The notes under the pieces were generated by a model that was not told where the DNA came from, made no database searches, and saw only the letters and a list, made by a program, of their open reading frames with translations. Position numbers and translations under genes: made by a program. Positions 18,364 through 26,734 of a stretch of DNA of 64,000 nucleotides are shown piece by piece. The stretch comes from Comamonas sp. (lineage in GTDB: Bacteria > Pseudomonadota > Gammaproteobacteria > Burkholderiales > Burkholderiaceae_C), in the NCBI RefSeq assembly GCF_009360615.1, contig NZ_SPEY01000018.1:62001-126000 (forward strand). The letters run 5' to 3'. Each line of letters starts with the position of its first letter. The stretch's first letter is position 1.

Positions 18364-19128
18364 GTGACCCCACTATCATTCGCAGTCATGAGAAAAACTG
18401 CCTCCGATGTTCCAGTCCTATTGGGGAGAAGGGCTGCCCTGCGCCAAGCCGAACAGGCGGAAGTCACTTCTTCGGGAGTTGACGTGCCACGTGCCCAAGC
18501 AAGGCAGCGCATGCTGTGCGCGGCTGAAAAATTGTTTGCGCAGCATGGTTACGCAGGGACATCGCTAAGAGCGGTGATGGCTGAAGCAGACGTGGACACG
18601 GGGGCGATTCACTATCATTTCAAGAACAAGCTGGGCTTGCTCAAGGCTCTTTTCGAAGAGCGCGTGCAACTGGTCAATGCGCAGAGAGAAGCCTTGCTGG
18701 CACAACTTGAACAGCGTCATGCGAACGATCCACCGAGCATTGAAGAAGTGCTTCGGGCGTTTATTGCTCCTGCATTGCGCACTGCTTACGGCTCGGAAGA
18801 GTCCTCGTTCAACCGGGTGGCTGCCTTGTGCTCGGTGGATCCTCTGAAAGAGGTCCGAGAGGTCGTATTCAAGGCGTATGACAAAACTGCTCTGAGGTTT
18901 GCCTTGCTGCTGCGCAGCGTGACACCTCATTTGAGTGAGACGGAGTTTCAGTGGCGCCTGGAGTGCATGTATGGTGCGATGATGTATATCCGCTCAGACA
19001 ATGGGCGTGTCAGCCATATGCTCAATGACAGGCATCGCAGTGACCCGGTGGAAAAGGTAATTGAGCAGTTGATTGCTTTCACAGCGGCAGGGTTCGCGGG
19101 ATCGCAGATGGCGCATCGACAAGGTTGA
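18364..19128 (+). CDS. TetR-family transcriptional regulator
   Basis: The product is 254 residues from GTG 18364. The DNA-binding helices read QRMLCAAEKLFAQHGYAGTSLRAVMAEADVDTGAIHYHFKNK, a canonical TetR N-terminal domain, preceded by about 45 extra residues. The frame also allows ATG 18319, but that codon lies inside the palindromic operator, whereas GTG 18364 has AGAGGA seven bases upstream; ATG 18388 is another option. The C-terminal ligand domain is not assignable. It is divergent from the Bug–cupin operon and ends before a strong hairpin. Confidence 0.85.
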   Translation: MTPLSFAVMRKTASDVPVLLGRRAALRQAEQAEVTSSGVDVPRAQARQRMLCAAEKLFAQHGYAGTSLRAVMAEADVDTGAIHYHFKNKLGLLKALFEERVQLVNAQREALLAQLEQRHANDPPSIEEVLRAFIAPALRTAYGSEESSFNRVAALCSVDPLKEVREVVFKAYDKTALRFALLLRSVTPHLSETEFQWRLECMYGAMMYIRSDNGRVSHMLNDRHRSDPVEKVIEQLIAFTAAGFAGSQMAHRQG

Positions 19129-19228
19129 GCGAGAGCTCAAGGCATTGACGGCATGCGATGGAATGGATTGGAAAAGGAATGGACGCCGCATGAATCCTGG
19201 GTCTGTGCTTGCGGCACCCATTCGCCGA

Positions 19229-19263
19229 AATAGAAAAGCGCTCCATGGGAGCGCTTTTCTATT
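19229..19263. terminator. Perfect hairpin terminator after the TetR gene
   Basis: A 16-base perfect stem, 19229-19244 with 19248-19263, closed by a three-base loop, with the GAAAAGCGCTCC core and a T-rich end. The stem core AAAAGCGCTC is the same as that of the hairpin at 16588-16613, so the Bug–cupin–TetR block is bracketed by near-identical hairpins. Confidence 0.8.
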
Positions 19264-19300
19264 TCTGGCATCGCGGGCGGGTGGCTGGCTTCAGCGCTGG

Positions 19301-19423
19301 CTAGACTCCTGCTGCCTTGAAGACCCGACGCAGAACCTGCATGGGGAGAAATTTGACGCGGCGGCGTTTGAGTTCGTGGCGATAGAGGCGCTCCCTCTCA
19401 ATGAAGTTGATTTTTTCTTTCAT
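19301..19423 (-). CDS. Possible 40-residue basic small protein
   Basis: An open frame on the minus strand begins MKEKINFIERERLYRHELKR and ends in LRRVFKAAGV before TAG at 19301-19303. It is rich in Arg, Lys and Glu, with a predicted amphipathic helical look. No clear ribosome site precedes ATG 19423. I do not recognise a family. It lies in an otherwise empty 480-base gap between the TetR gene and the TRAP operon, which makes it worth listing, but it may be chance. Confidence 0.3.
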   Translation of the reverse strand: MKEKINFIERERLYRHELKRRRVKFLPMQVLRRVFKAAGV

Positions 19424-19611
19424 TGCGATGTGTCTGGATGGCTAACCCCGACAATCTAACAGCGTGGCGGGCATTTTTCGTAACACCCTGTCAGAGGGGT
19501 CCGGCGTCATCGTCCTTGCACCGAAACCGGAATTGCCCGGCATGCAGGCAGCCGTGCTGGCCTGCCTGTGAAGAGTGCCCAGTGCGGGGCGTTCTTGCAG
19601 AGCGATTTTTC

Positions 19612-20907
19612 TTACATATTATTGGGCAGCACGGTCACGATCTGAGGGAAGAACCACAGTATCACGAGTGCCAGCACCATGAGCAGGAAGTACGGTGCGC
19701 AGACGCGGGCTAGATAGGTGATCTGCTTTCCCGTCATGCCCTGCAGCACGAACAGGTTGAAGCCCACGGGCGGTGTGATCTGTGCGGTCTCCACCGTGAT
19801 CACGAGGAAGATGCCGAACCACAGGGGGTCGATGCCAGCGGCCTGGATGATGGGCAGGACCACGCCGGAGGTCAGCACAATGGTGGAGATGCCGTCGAGA
19901 AAGCAGCCGATGAGAATGTAGAACAGGCCCAGCACCGCAATCAGCATGGCGGGCGAGAGGTGGAGGCTGCCCACGTATTCGGCCAATTGGCGTGGCAGAC
20001 CGATATAGCCCATGGACAAGGTCATGAAGGCAGCGCCGGCGAGGATCAGCGCAATCATGCAGTAAAGCCGGGTGGCTCCGAACAGCGAGTCCTTGAAGTT
20101 CTTCCAGCTCAGCGCACCCTGCAGGGCCGACAGGATCAGTGAGCCCAGCACGCCTATGCCTGCCGCTTCGGTCGCCGTGGCAATGCCGCTGTAGATACTG
20201 GCAATCACGCCCGAGATCAGCAGCACGACGGGAATCAGGTGGCGTGACTCGTAGACTTTTTGCCTGAAGCTCAAGGCGCTGTCGGCCTTGGGTACCTGGT
20301 CCGGGTGCATCAGGGCCCAGACCATGATCCAGCCGCTGAACATCAGGGCCAGCATGATGCCCGGCAGCACGCCCGCCATGAAGAGCTTGGAGATCGACAG
20401 CTCGGCCGACACGCCGTAGACGATCAAGATGATGGATGGCGGAATCAGCAGGCCCAGCGTGGCGGGGCCGCCCAGCGAGCCGATCACCATGTTCTCCGGA
20501 TAGCCGCGTTTGCGCAGTTCGGGCACATTCATCTTGCCCACGGTGGCGCAGGTGGCGGCCGAGGAGCCGGACACTGCGGCAAAAATCGTGCAACCGATGA
20601 CGTTGGTGTGCAGCAGGCGGCCCGGCAGCGCATTGACCCAGGGAGCGAGACCGCGAAACATGCTTTCGGACAGATTGGTGCGGTAGAGAATCTCGCCCAT
20701 CCAGACAAACAGCGGCAAGGCCGTCAAGGTCCAGCTGCTGGCAGAGCCCCAGATGGTCATGGCCATGGCATCGCCCGCTGCACGGGCCGTGAAGAACTCC
20801 ATGCCGAACCATGCGACGCCTGCCAGAGTCAGCCCGACCCAGACTCCGCCGCCCAGCAGGACCAGCAGCACCCCGATCAGTGCAATGCTAGCGGTGATTT
20901 CATTCAT
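19612..20907 (-). CDS. TRAP transporter large permease (DctM type)
   Basis: The 431-residue inner-membrane protein has about twelve hydrophobic segments. Family stretches include FVWMGEILYRTNLSESMFRGL, SGSSAATCATVGKMNVPELRKRGYPE, GGPATLGLLIPPSIILIVYG and the C-terminal TPPVGFNLFVLQGMTGK. AAGGA precedes ATG 20907, and the gene overlaps the small permease by eight bases. With the small permease and binding protein it forms a sodium- or proton-driven TRAP importer, probably for an organic acid. Confidence 0.93.
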   Translation of the reverse strand: MNEITASIALIGVLLVLLGGGVWVGLTLAGVAWFGMEFFTARAAGDAMAMTIWGSASSWTLTALPLFVWMGEILYRTNLSESMFRGLAPWVNALPGRLLHTNVIGCTIFAAVSGSSAATCATVGKMNVPELRKRGYPENMVIGSLGGPATLGLLIPPSIILIVYGVSAELSISKLFMAGVLPGIMLALMFSGWIMVWALMHPDQVPKADSALSFRQKVYESRHLIPVVLLISGVIASIYSGIATATEAAGIGVLGSLILSALQGALSWKNFKDSLFGATRLYCMIALILAGAAFMTLSMGYIGLPRQLAEYVGSLHLSPAMLIAVLGLFYILIGCFLDGISTIVLTSGVVLPIIQAAGIDPLWFGIFLVITVETAQITPPVGFNLFVLQGMTGKQITYLARVCAPYFLLMVLALVILWFFPQIVTVLPNNM

Positions 20908-21406
20908 GAGGAGTTCCTTCCTTTTCCACGGCCTTGCGTCTGCCCAGCAGCTCCAGCACCAGCTCGTCACAGAACGCGATGAAGAAAACCACGGTACCCA
21001 GGGCCATGAAGATCTGCGGAATCCACAAGGGGGTGGCGTCGATGCCCACGGAGATGTCTTCGATCTCCCAGGACTGCCAGACCAGGCGCGTGGAATAGAA
21101 CGCCAGAAAGGCCGAAAGAAGGGTGGCGACGCCCAGGGCGGTCAATTCCAGTGCCTTGTAGGCCTGGCCCTTGAGCGCTCCCAGCAGCAGGGTGACGCGG
21201 ATATGTTCACCTTTCTTCAAGGTGCTGGCCAGCGCCATGAAGCCGGCGCCTGCCATGGCATAGCCCGCGTAGGCATCGGTGCCCGGGGCGCTGAAGCCGA
21301 AAAGCCGGCTGGTGATGGTCAGCAGCACCATCGCCAGCACGCCGATCATGGCGATGCCGGCAAGCCAGGCACTGCCGTCATAGAGGCCGTTGAGTAACTT
21401 GCGCAT
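20900..21406 (-). CDS. TRAP transporter small permease (DctQ type)
   Basis: The 168-residue product has four hydrophobic segments, beginning MRKLLNGLYDGSAWLAGIAMIGV, then TDAYAGYAMAGAGFMALASTLKKGEHIRV, the DctQ signature region, and a C-terminal segment IPQIFMALGTVVFFIAFCDEL. It sits between the binding protein and the large permease in one leftward operon, overlapping the latter. Confidence 0.9.
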   Translation of the reverse strand: MRKLLNGLYDGSAWLAGIAMIGVLAMVLLTITSRLFGFSAPGTDAYAGYAMAGAGFMALASTLKKGEHIRVTLLLGALKGQAYKALELTALGVATLLSAFLAFYSTRLVWQSWEIEDISVGIDATPLWIPQIFMALGTVVFFIAFCDELVLELLGRRKAVEKEGTPHE

Positions 21407-21486
21407 ACGTGTCTTCCTGAGCGGATGAGGTCATCGACCGCGCGGCCCCGAATGCCAGGGCCGGGCGAACCGATGCCATCTGCGCC

Positions 21487-22470
21487 TTACTTGCCAGCCT
21501 TGTAGCCGTCGAGAATGGCCTGGCCGTCAGCGCCGGCCTTGTCCGTCCATTCCTTGATCACGGTCGCACCGATCTTGCCCAGGTCTGCCTTGAGCTGGGC
21601 GGAGGGCTGCTCGACCTGCATGCCGCCTTGCTTGAGGGCGGCAATCGAGCGCGCATCCACGTCCCTGGACTCTTTCCAGCCGCGCTGCTCGGCGGCGGCT
21701 GCGGCCTTGAGCACGGCCTCCTGCGTGCTCTTGTCCAGTGCGCCAAAGGCCTTCTTGCTCACGGTCACGGCATTCTTGGGAATCCAGGCCTGCACGTTGT
21801 AGTAGTACTTCAGGCTTTCAAACAGCTTGTTGTCGGCGCCGGTCGCGCTGGAAGTGATCAGGCCGTCCACCACGCCGGTCGCCAGGGCCTGGGACAGCTC
21901 GGCTTCCTGCACGGTCACGGGCTGGGCGCCGATCAGCTCGCCGATACGGGCCGTGGTCGGGGAGTACACGCGCCACTTCATGCCCTTGAGATCAGCCGCG
22001 GAGCTGATGGGCTTCTTGGTGTAGATGCCCTGGGGAGGCCAGGCCACGGAATACAGCAGCACCTGCCCCTGCTTGTCCAGCAACTTCTGCAGCGCGGGTT
22101 TCTGTGCCTGGTAGAGCCGGTAGGCATCGTCATAGCTGTTCACCAGGAAGGGCAGACCGTCGACGCCGAAGATCTGCGACTCGTTCTGGAAGCTCACCAG
22201 AAAGAACTCGCCCATCTGCGCATTGCCGGTTTGCACGGCACGCTTGATTTCGGGCATCTTGAACAGCGATGCACCAAAGTGCGGCGTGATCCTGAGCTTG
22301 CCGCCGGTGGCGGCGTCCACATCCTTCACGAACAGTTCGTTGTTCTTGGAGTGAAAGTTTCCAGGCCCGTATGCGGTGGCGAAATCCCACCTGGCTTGTG
22401 CCATGGCTTGGCCGGCAATGCCGATGCCGGCGAGCAGGGTTGCGGTGGCGCAGAAAAGGCGACGCTTCAT
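21487..22470 (-). CDS. TRAP transporter substrate-binding protein (DctP type)
   Basis: The product is 327 residues from ATG 22470, with GAGGAG just upstream and a signal peptide MKRRLFCATATLLAGIGIAG ending near QAMA. The DctP pattern appears at ELFVKDVDAATGGKLRITPHFGASLFKMPEIKRAVQTG and in MKWRVYSPTTARIGELIGAQPVTV, where the Arg is the usual carboxylate ligand. It heads the TRAP operon, downstream of a GntR regulator on the same strand; a candidate operator for that regulator lies between them at 22624-22636. Confidence 0.92.
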   Translation of the reverse strand: MKRRLFCATATLLAGIGIAGQAMAQARWDFATAYGPGNFHSKNNELFVKDVDAATGGKLRITPHFGASLFKMPEIKRAVQTGNAQMGEFFLVSFQNESQIFGVDGLPFLVNSYDDAYRLYQAQKPALQKLLDKQGQVLLYSVAWPPQGIYTKKPISSAADLKGMKWRVYSPTTARIGELIGAQPVTVQEAELSQALATGVVDGLITSSATGADNKLFESLKYYYNVQAWIPKNAVTVSKKAFGALDKSTQEAVLKAAAAAEQRGWKESRDVDARSIAALKQGGMQVEQPSAQLKADLGKIGATVIKEWTDKAGADGQAILDGYKAGK

Positions 22471-22623
22471 GAAAACTCCTCGGATAAGAGATGCGGACAA
22501 ATGAACTCAGGCAAGAGTTGTGCCAAAAGTAGCATTTGTCTCAACAAGCATCCATGAGGGATTTCAACGAGTTTTCACAAAGCGTAGGGCGTTTTCTTTC
22601 TTGTCTCCATCGGGTAGGCTTGG

Positions 22624-22636
22624 ATTGTTGAACAAG
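22624..22636. promoter_or_regulatory. Candidate GntR operator upstream of the TRAP operon
   Basis: ATTGTT-G-AACAAG matches the palindrome ATTGTT-C-AACAAT found at 23466-23478 in front of the divergent oxoproline operon. A related looser copy (TTGTCTCAACAA) is at 22536-22547. Confidence 0.5.
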
Positions 22637-22641
22637 AAACT

Positions 22642-23319
22642 TCAGGGAGCCTTGATGCCCGCCTCTGCCAGACGCCGGGCATAGGCGGCCAGGATGATGC
22701 GCTCCGAGTGCACCAGATAGGCACTGAGTTCCTGCGCCGCCTCTGCGGGCCTGCCGGCTTCGAAGATCTGCAGGATCTTCAGGTTCATGGCCACATAGGG
22801 GGCATGCAGAAAATGCGGATCGCGCAACAGGCCGAAGGCCAGGCGCAGCTCCGCCAGCAGGTGCGAGAACATCTCGTTGAGACGCTCGCTGTCGGCCAGG
22901 GCCACGATGGCTTTGTGAAATGCCATATTGGCGGTGCCCACCTCGGACCAGTCTTCGGCCTCGCTGTGTCGCTGGCCGCTTTCCACGGCCTCGCGCATCC
23001 GCGTCAGCGCCGGGTGCATGGGATAGGCCTGTGCCAGCGCCTGACATTCGATCATGCGCCGCACGCGATAGATATCGATGATGGACGCCATGCTGGGCAC
23101 GGCCACCGATACGCCCTTGTTGGGCTCGTGCACCAGCAGACCTTCCTTGGTCAGCATGCGGAACACCTCGCGCAAGGTGTTGCGCGAAATATCCAGCGCT
23201 TCGCTGAGTGCCGCTTCGGACAGTCGCTGGCCCGGGCTCAGCACGCCCTTGACCAGCTGGCTGCGGATTTCTTCGGCGATGCGTTCGGTCAGGTTCTGGA
23301 CCTCTGCTGCGACTTTCAT
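22642..23319 (-). CDS. GntR-family transcriptional regulator (FadR/FCD subclass)
   Basis: The product is 225 residues from ATG 23319 (AGGGAA upstream). The winged helix spans LTERIAEEIRSQLVKGVLSPGQRL to ALSEALDISRNTLREVFRMLTKEGLL, and the FCD effector domain follows with the metal/ligand residues in MIECQAL, MAFHKAIVALADSERL and AYLVHSERIILAAY. It lies between a TRAP importer on its own strand and a divergent 5-oxoproline operon, and is the natural candidate to control both (inference supported by the shared TTGTT/AACAA palindromes). Confidence 0.92.
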   Translation of the reverse strand: MKVAAEVQNLTERIAEEIRSQLVKGVLSPGQRLSEAALSEALDISRNTLREVFRMLTKEGLLVHEPNKGVSVAVPSMASIIDIYRVRRMIECQALAQAYPMHPALTRMREAVESGQRHSEAEDWSEVGTANMAFHKAIVALADSERLNEMFSHLLAELRLAFGLLRDPHFLHAPYVAMNLKILQIFEAGRPAEAAQELSAYLVHSERIILAAYARRLAEAGIKAP

Positions 23320-23465
23320 GGCGTTCCCTTTTGGCTGTCGCCAGAGTGTAGCCATCGTTCTGTTGACTCAGAGAAGTCCGACAGTTTGGTGATACCTAGG
23401 GTTTGCTCTATTACAAAGTCTATTTGTTCTGCAAACAATTTCATTTGTGGAATCAATCTAAATAG

Positions 23466-23478
23466 ATTGTTCAACAAT
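23466..23478. promoter_or_regulatory. Candidate GntR operator upstream of the 5-oxoproline operon
   Basis: ATTGTT-C-AACAAT is a perfect 13-base palindrome in the divergent intergenic region. TTGTT-N5-AACAA at 23424-23438 is a second, wider-spaced copy. Both resemble the site at 22624-22636. Confidence 0.55.
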
Positions 23479-23601
23479 ATGAGGAGACGAGGCAGAGCTG
23501 GCCCGCCTTCCTCCAAAGAGCTGGGCGGGTTGCCGAGAGCGTTCCCGTCTTTGGTAGAGCCCGCCGCGCAGCGGATCAGGGCGTGATTTCCGGAGGCTTC
23601 C

Positions 23602-24321
23602 ATGCCTGTAGACGTAAACCTGTGGCCGCTGATCGGCGTGCTCATCATCATTGCCGGCTTCGCGCTGCGCTTTAACCCCATGCTGGTGGTCATCGTGACC
23701 GCCATCGGCACCGCCTTGGCGGCGGGCTTTCCGCTGGACAAGGTGCTTGCCGCCATCGGGACCGGCTTCATCAAGACCCGCAATCTGCCGCTCATCATCC
23801 TGCTGCCGCTGGCCGTGATCGGCCTGCTGGAGCGCCATGGCCTGCGTCAGCATGCGCAGAGCTGGATCAGCTCCATCAAGTCGGCCACTGCCGGCCGCCT
23901 GCTGATCGTCTACCTGGCAGCGCGTCAGCTCACGGCAGCCATCGGCCTGACCAGCCTTGGCGGTCATCCCCAGATGGTGCGTCCGCTGCTGGCCCCCATG
24001 GCCGAAGGCGCGACGGAAAACCGCTACGGCAAGCTGTCGGGCAAGGTGCGCGAGAAGCTGCGTGCCATGTCGGCTGCCACGGACAACGTGGGCCTGTTCT
24101 TCGGCGAGGACATCTTCGTGGCCTTCGGTGCCATCGTGCTGATGACCACCTTCCTGAAGGAGGCCGGCATCGAGGTCGAACCGATCCATGTCGCGCTGTG
24201 GGGCATTCCTACGGCCATCTCGGCCTTTGCCATCCATGCCTTCCGCCTGCATCGCCTGGACAGGCAGCTGGCGCGTGAAATTGCTGCGGAAAAGAAAGCT
24301 GCTCAGGGAGAGTCGGCATGA
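23602..24321 (+). CDS. DUF969 membrane protein, putative 5-oxoproline transporter subunit
   Basis: The 239-residue inner-membrane protein has about six hydrophobic stretches. It contains NLWPLIGVLIIIAGFALRFNP, a conserved IGTGFIKTRNLPLIILLPLAVIGLLE region and LTSLGGHPQMVRPL, typical of DUF969. Family knowledge: DUF969 and DUF979 genes co-occur with pxpABC and are proposed to import 5-oxoproline; that function is inferred from context. The stop overlaps the DUF979 start by four bases. An adjacent divergent GntR gene probably regulates it. Confidence 0.88.
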   Translation: MPVDVNLWPLIGVLIIIAGFALRFNPMLVVIVTAIGTALAAGFPLDKVLAAIGTGFIKTRNLPLIILLPLAVIGLLERHGLRQHAQSWISSIKSATAGRLLIVYLAARQLTAAIGLTSLGGHPQMVRPLLAPMAEGATENRYGKLSGKVREKLRAMSAATDNVGLFFGEDIFVAFGAIVLMTTFLKEAGIEVEPIHVALWGIPTAISAFAIHAFRLHRLDRQLAREIAAEKKAAQGESA

Positions 24322-25271
24322 CCATCACCATTCAATACCTGTACTACCTCGTCGGCCTGGTGCTGGCGGTGACGGCCGTGATGACGCTGCGCGACGGCAG
24401 CAACCCGCGCCGTTTCTCGGCGGGCCTGTTCTGGGCGCTGTATGCGCTGGTGTTCCTCGTTGGCGATCTGCTGCCGCCCGTATGGGTGGGGGCGGTGGCG
24501 GTCGTCATGGCCCTGATTGCCGGTTTCGGCGGCGTGATGGGCGGCAAGCATCAGCCGCGCACCGATGCACAGTACCTGGAAAGCGCCAGGCGCCTGGGCA
24601 ACAAGCTGTTCGTGCCGGCGCTGGCCATCCCGCTGATCACCATGGTGGGCACGCTGTCGGCCAAGCATCTGGTCTTTGGCGGCACTCCTCTGATCGACCC
24701 CAAGAACAGCACCCTGGTCAGTCTGGGCATCGGCTGCGTGATCGCGCTGGTGCTGGCCTGCAAGATGACGCGCGAGACTCCCGTGCAGGGCCTGCGCGAG
24801 TCGCACCGCCTGATCGATGCACTGGGCTGGGCCCTGGTGCTGCCGCAGATGCTGGGCATGCTGGGTCTGGTGTTTTCGGATGCCGGTGTGGGCAAGGCCG
24901 TGGCCTATGTGACCACCACCTACATCAATATGGATGTGCGCTTTGTGGCCGTGGCCGTGTATGTGATCGGCATGGCGCTGTTCACCGTCATCATGGGCAA
25001 TGGCTTTGCGGCCTTTCCGGTGATGACCGGCGGTGTGGGCGTGCCCGTGCTGGTTGGCGTCTACCATGGTGACCCGGCCGTGATGGCGGCAGTCGGCATG
25101 TTGTCGGGCTACTGCGGCACCTTGCTGACGCCCATGGCGGCCAACTTCAACCTGGTGCCCGCAGCACTGCTGGAAATTGACAAGAATGCCGTCATCCGTG
25201 CGCAGGTTCCCACGGCCATCACGCTGCTGATCGTCAATGTGTTCCTGCTCAACTTCCTGATGTTCCGATAA
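24318..25271 (+). CDS. DUF979 membrane protein, putative 5-oxoproline transporter subunit
   Basis: A 317-residue, strongly hydrophobic protein with about nine membrane segments. YLYYLVGLVLAVTAVMTLRD at the N terminus and MGNGFAAFPVMTGGVG plus GYCGTLLTPMAANFNLVPAALLE near the C terminus are DUF979 features. Translationally coupled to DUF969 (ATGA overlap at 24318-24321), it likely forms a two-component importer with it. It is followed 12 bases later by the pyroglutamyl peptidase gene. Confidence 0.88.
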   Translation: MTITIQYLYYLVGLVLAVTAVMTLRDGSNPRRFSAGLFWALYALVFLVGDLLPPVWVGAVAVVMALIAGFGGVMGGKHQPRTDAQYLESARRLGNKLFVPALAIPLITMVGTLSAKHLVFGGTPLIDPKNSTLVSLGIGCVIALVLACKMTRETPVQGLRESHRLIDALGWALVLPQMLGMLGLVFSDAGVGKAVAYVTTTYINMDVRFVAVAVYVIGMALFTVIMGNGFAAFPVMTGGVGVPVLVGVYHGDPAVMAAVGMLSGYCGTLLTPMAANFNLVPAALLEIDKNAVIRAQVPTAITLLIVNVFLLNFLMFR

Positions 25272-25283
25272 GAGAGAGTTGCC

Positions 25284-25946
25284 ATGACTGAGGCTGCCCA
25301 CCGAATCCTGCTGACCGGCTTTGAGCCCTTCGACAAAGATAGCGTCAACCCCTCGTGGGAAGTGGCGCGCGCGCTGGATGGCGAGCTGATTGCGGACGGT
25401 GTGGTGCATGCCGTGCAACTGCCCTGCGTGTTCGGTGCGGCCATGGCGGCGCTCGACGAGGCGCTGGCCAGGCTGCAGCCCACGCTGATCATCAGCCTGG
25501 GGCTGGCCGGGGGGCGCAGCGAAATCACGCCGGAGCGTGTGGCCATCAATATCGACGATGCCCGCATTCCGGACAACGCGGGCCATCAGCCCGTCGACCA
25601 GTCCGTGGTGCGCGACGCGCCCGCGGCCTATTTCTCGACCCTGCCCATCAAGGCCATGGTGCGCCATCTGCGCGATGCGGGCATTCCGGCTTCGGTATCG
25701 AACACGGCGGGCACTTTTGTCTGCAACCATGTGTTCTATGCCCTGATGCACAGGTTGTCTCGCCGTGCGGGCCCCGGCGTTCGCGGCGGCTTTATTCACA
25801 TACCCGCGCTGCCGCAGCAGGCCGCGCGCCAGCCCGGCATGGCCAGCATGGCGCTGCAAACACAGATTCAGGGCATACGCACAGCCATTCACACCGCCAT
25901 GACGGTGGAGAAGGATTTGCAGGAACACGCAGGTCAGCTGCATTGA
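25284..25946 (+). CDS. pcp: Pyrrolidone-carboxylate (pyroglutamyl) peptidase I
   Basis: This cytoplasmic cysteine peptidase removes N-terminal 5-oxoproline from peptides, feeding the oxoprolinase encoded next. The 220-residue product has [18 protein letters not shown], the Glu motif TPERVAIN (Glu84), the nucleophile motif [14 protein letters not shown] (Cys147), and the His motif [10 protein letters not shown] (His172), so the C15 catalytic triad is complete. GAGAG precedes ATG 25284. It sits mid-operon between the DUF979 transporter and pxpA. Confidence 0.94.
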   Translation: MTEAAHRILLTGFEPFDKDSVNPSWEVARALDGELIADGVVHAVQLPCVFGAAMAALDEALARLQPTLIISLGLAGGRSEITPERVAINIDDARIPDNAGHQPVDQSVVRDAPAAYFSTLPIKAMVRHLRDAGIPASVSNTAGTFVCNHVFYALMHRLSRRAGPGVRGGFIHIPALPQQAARQPGMASMALQTQIQGIRTAIHTAMTVEKDLQEHAGQLH

Positions 25947-25966
25947 GGCCGACCGGGAGAAGAATG

Positions 25967-26734
25967 ATGAGAATGGATTTGAACAGCGATCTGGGCGAGA
26001 GCTTCGGCGCCTGGCGCATGGGCGACGATGCGGCCATGCTGGACATCGTCAGCAGCGCCAATGTGGCTTGCGGCTTTCACGCCGGGGATGCAGCGGGGAT
26101 ACTGGCCACGCTCAAGGCCGCCAAGGCACGCGGCGTGGTCGTCGGCGCGCACGTCGCCTATCGTGACCTGTCGGGTTTCGGGCGGCGCAACATGGATGTG
26201 GCCAGTGGCGATCTGGTGGCCGACGTGATCTACCAGATCGGCGCTCTGCAGGGCCTCGCGCAGGCGGCCGGCACCAGCGTCCAGTACGTCAAGCCACACG
26301 GCGCGCTCTACAACACCATTGCCCAGGACAAGCGTCAGGCCATGGATGTGATCAATGCCATCAAGGCCATCAATCCCAGGCTGGTGCTCATGGCTCTGGC
26401 AGGAGCGCCCCTGATTGCCTGGGCCCGCGATGCGGGCCTGCGCGTTGTGGCCGAGGCCTTTGCCGATCGCGGCTATACGCCCGAGGGGGCGCTGGTCTCG
26501 CGGCGCGAACCCGGTGCCGTGCTGCACGACGAGCGCCTGATCGCCCAGCGCATGCTGACCCTGGTGCGTGAAGGCGTGATCGAGGCCGTGGACGGCAGCC
26601 TGGTGCGTGTGGAGGCCGATTCCATCTGCGTGCATGGCGACAGCCCCGGTGCCGTGGCCATTGCACGCAACATCCGCCAGCGTTTCGAGCAGGAGGGCGT
26701 GCAGATCACCTCCTTTGTGGAAACCGCGCCATGA
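25967..26734 (+). CDS. pxpA: 5-oxoprolinase subunit A (LamB/YcsF family)
   Basis: The 255-residue product starts [20 protein letters not shown], then has [44 protein letters not shown] and the C-terminal [15 protein letters not shown], all PxpA signatures. GGGAG at 25955 gives best spacing to ATG 25967, though 25964 and 25973 are also in frame. With PxpB and PxpC it performs ATP-dependent opening of 5-oxoproline to glutamate. It overlaps the pxpB-pxpC fusion by four bases. Confidence 0.95.
   Translation: MRMDLNSDLGESFGAWRMGDDAAMLDIVSSANVACGFHAGDAAGILATLKAAKARGVVVGAHVAYRDLSGFGRRNMDVASGDLVADVIYQIGALQGLAQAAGTSVQYVKPHGALYNTIAQDKRQAMDVINAIKAINPRLVLMALAGAPLIAWARDAGLRVVAEAFADRGYTPEGALVSRREPGAVLHDERLIAQRMLTLVREGVIEAVDGSLVRVEADSICVHGDSPGAVAIARNIRQRFEQEGVQITSFVETAP

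Larger units (their letters stand above)
19129..19611. other. Intergenic stretch between TetR gene and TRAP operon
   Basis: It contains the hairpin at 19229-19263 and the possible 40-residue frame at 19301-19423. Beyond these I see no gene, repeat or clear terminator for the leftward TRAP operon. Confidence 0.5.
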
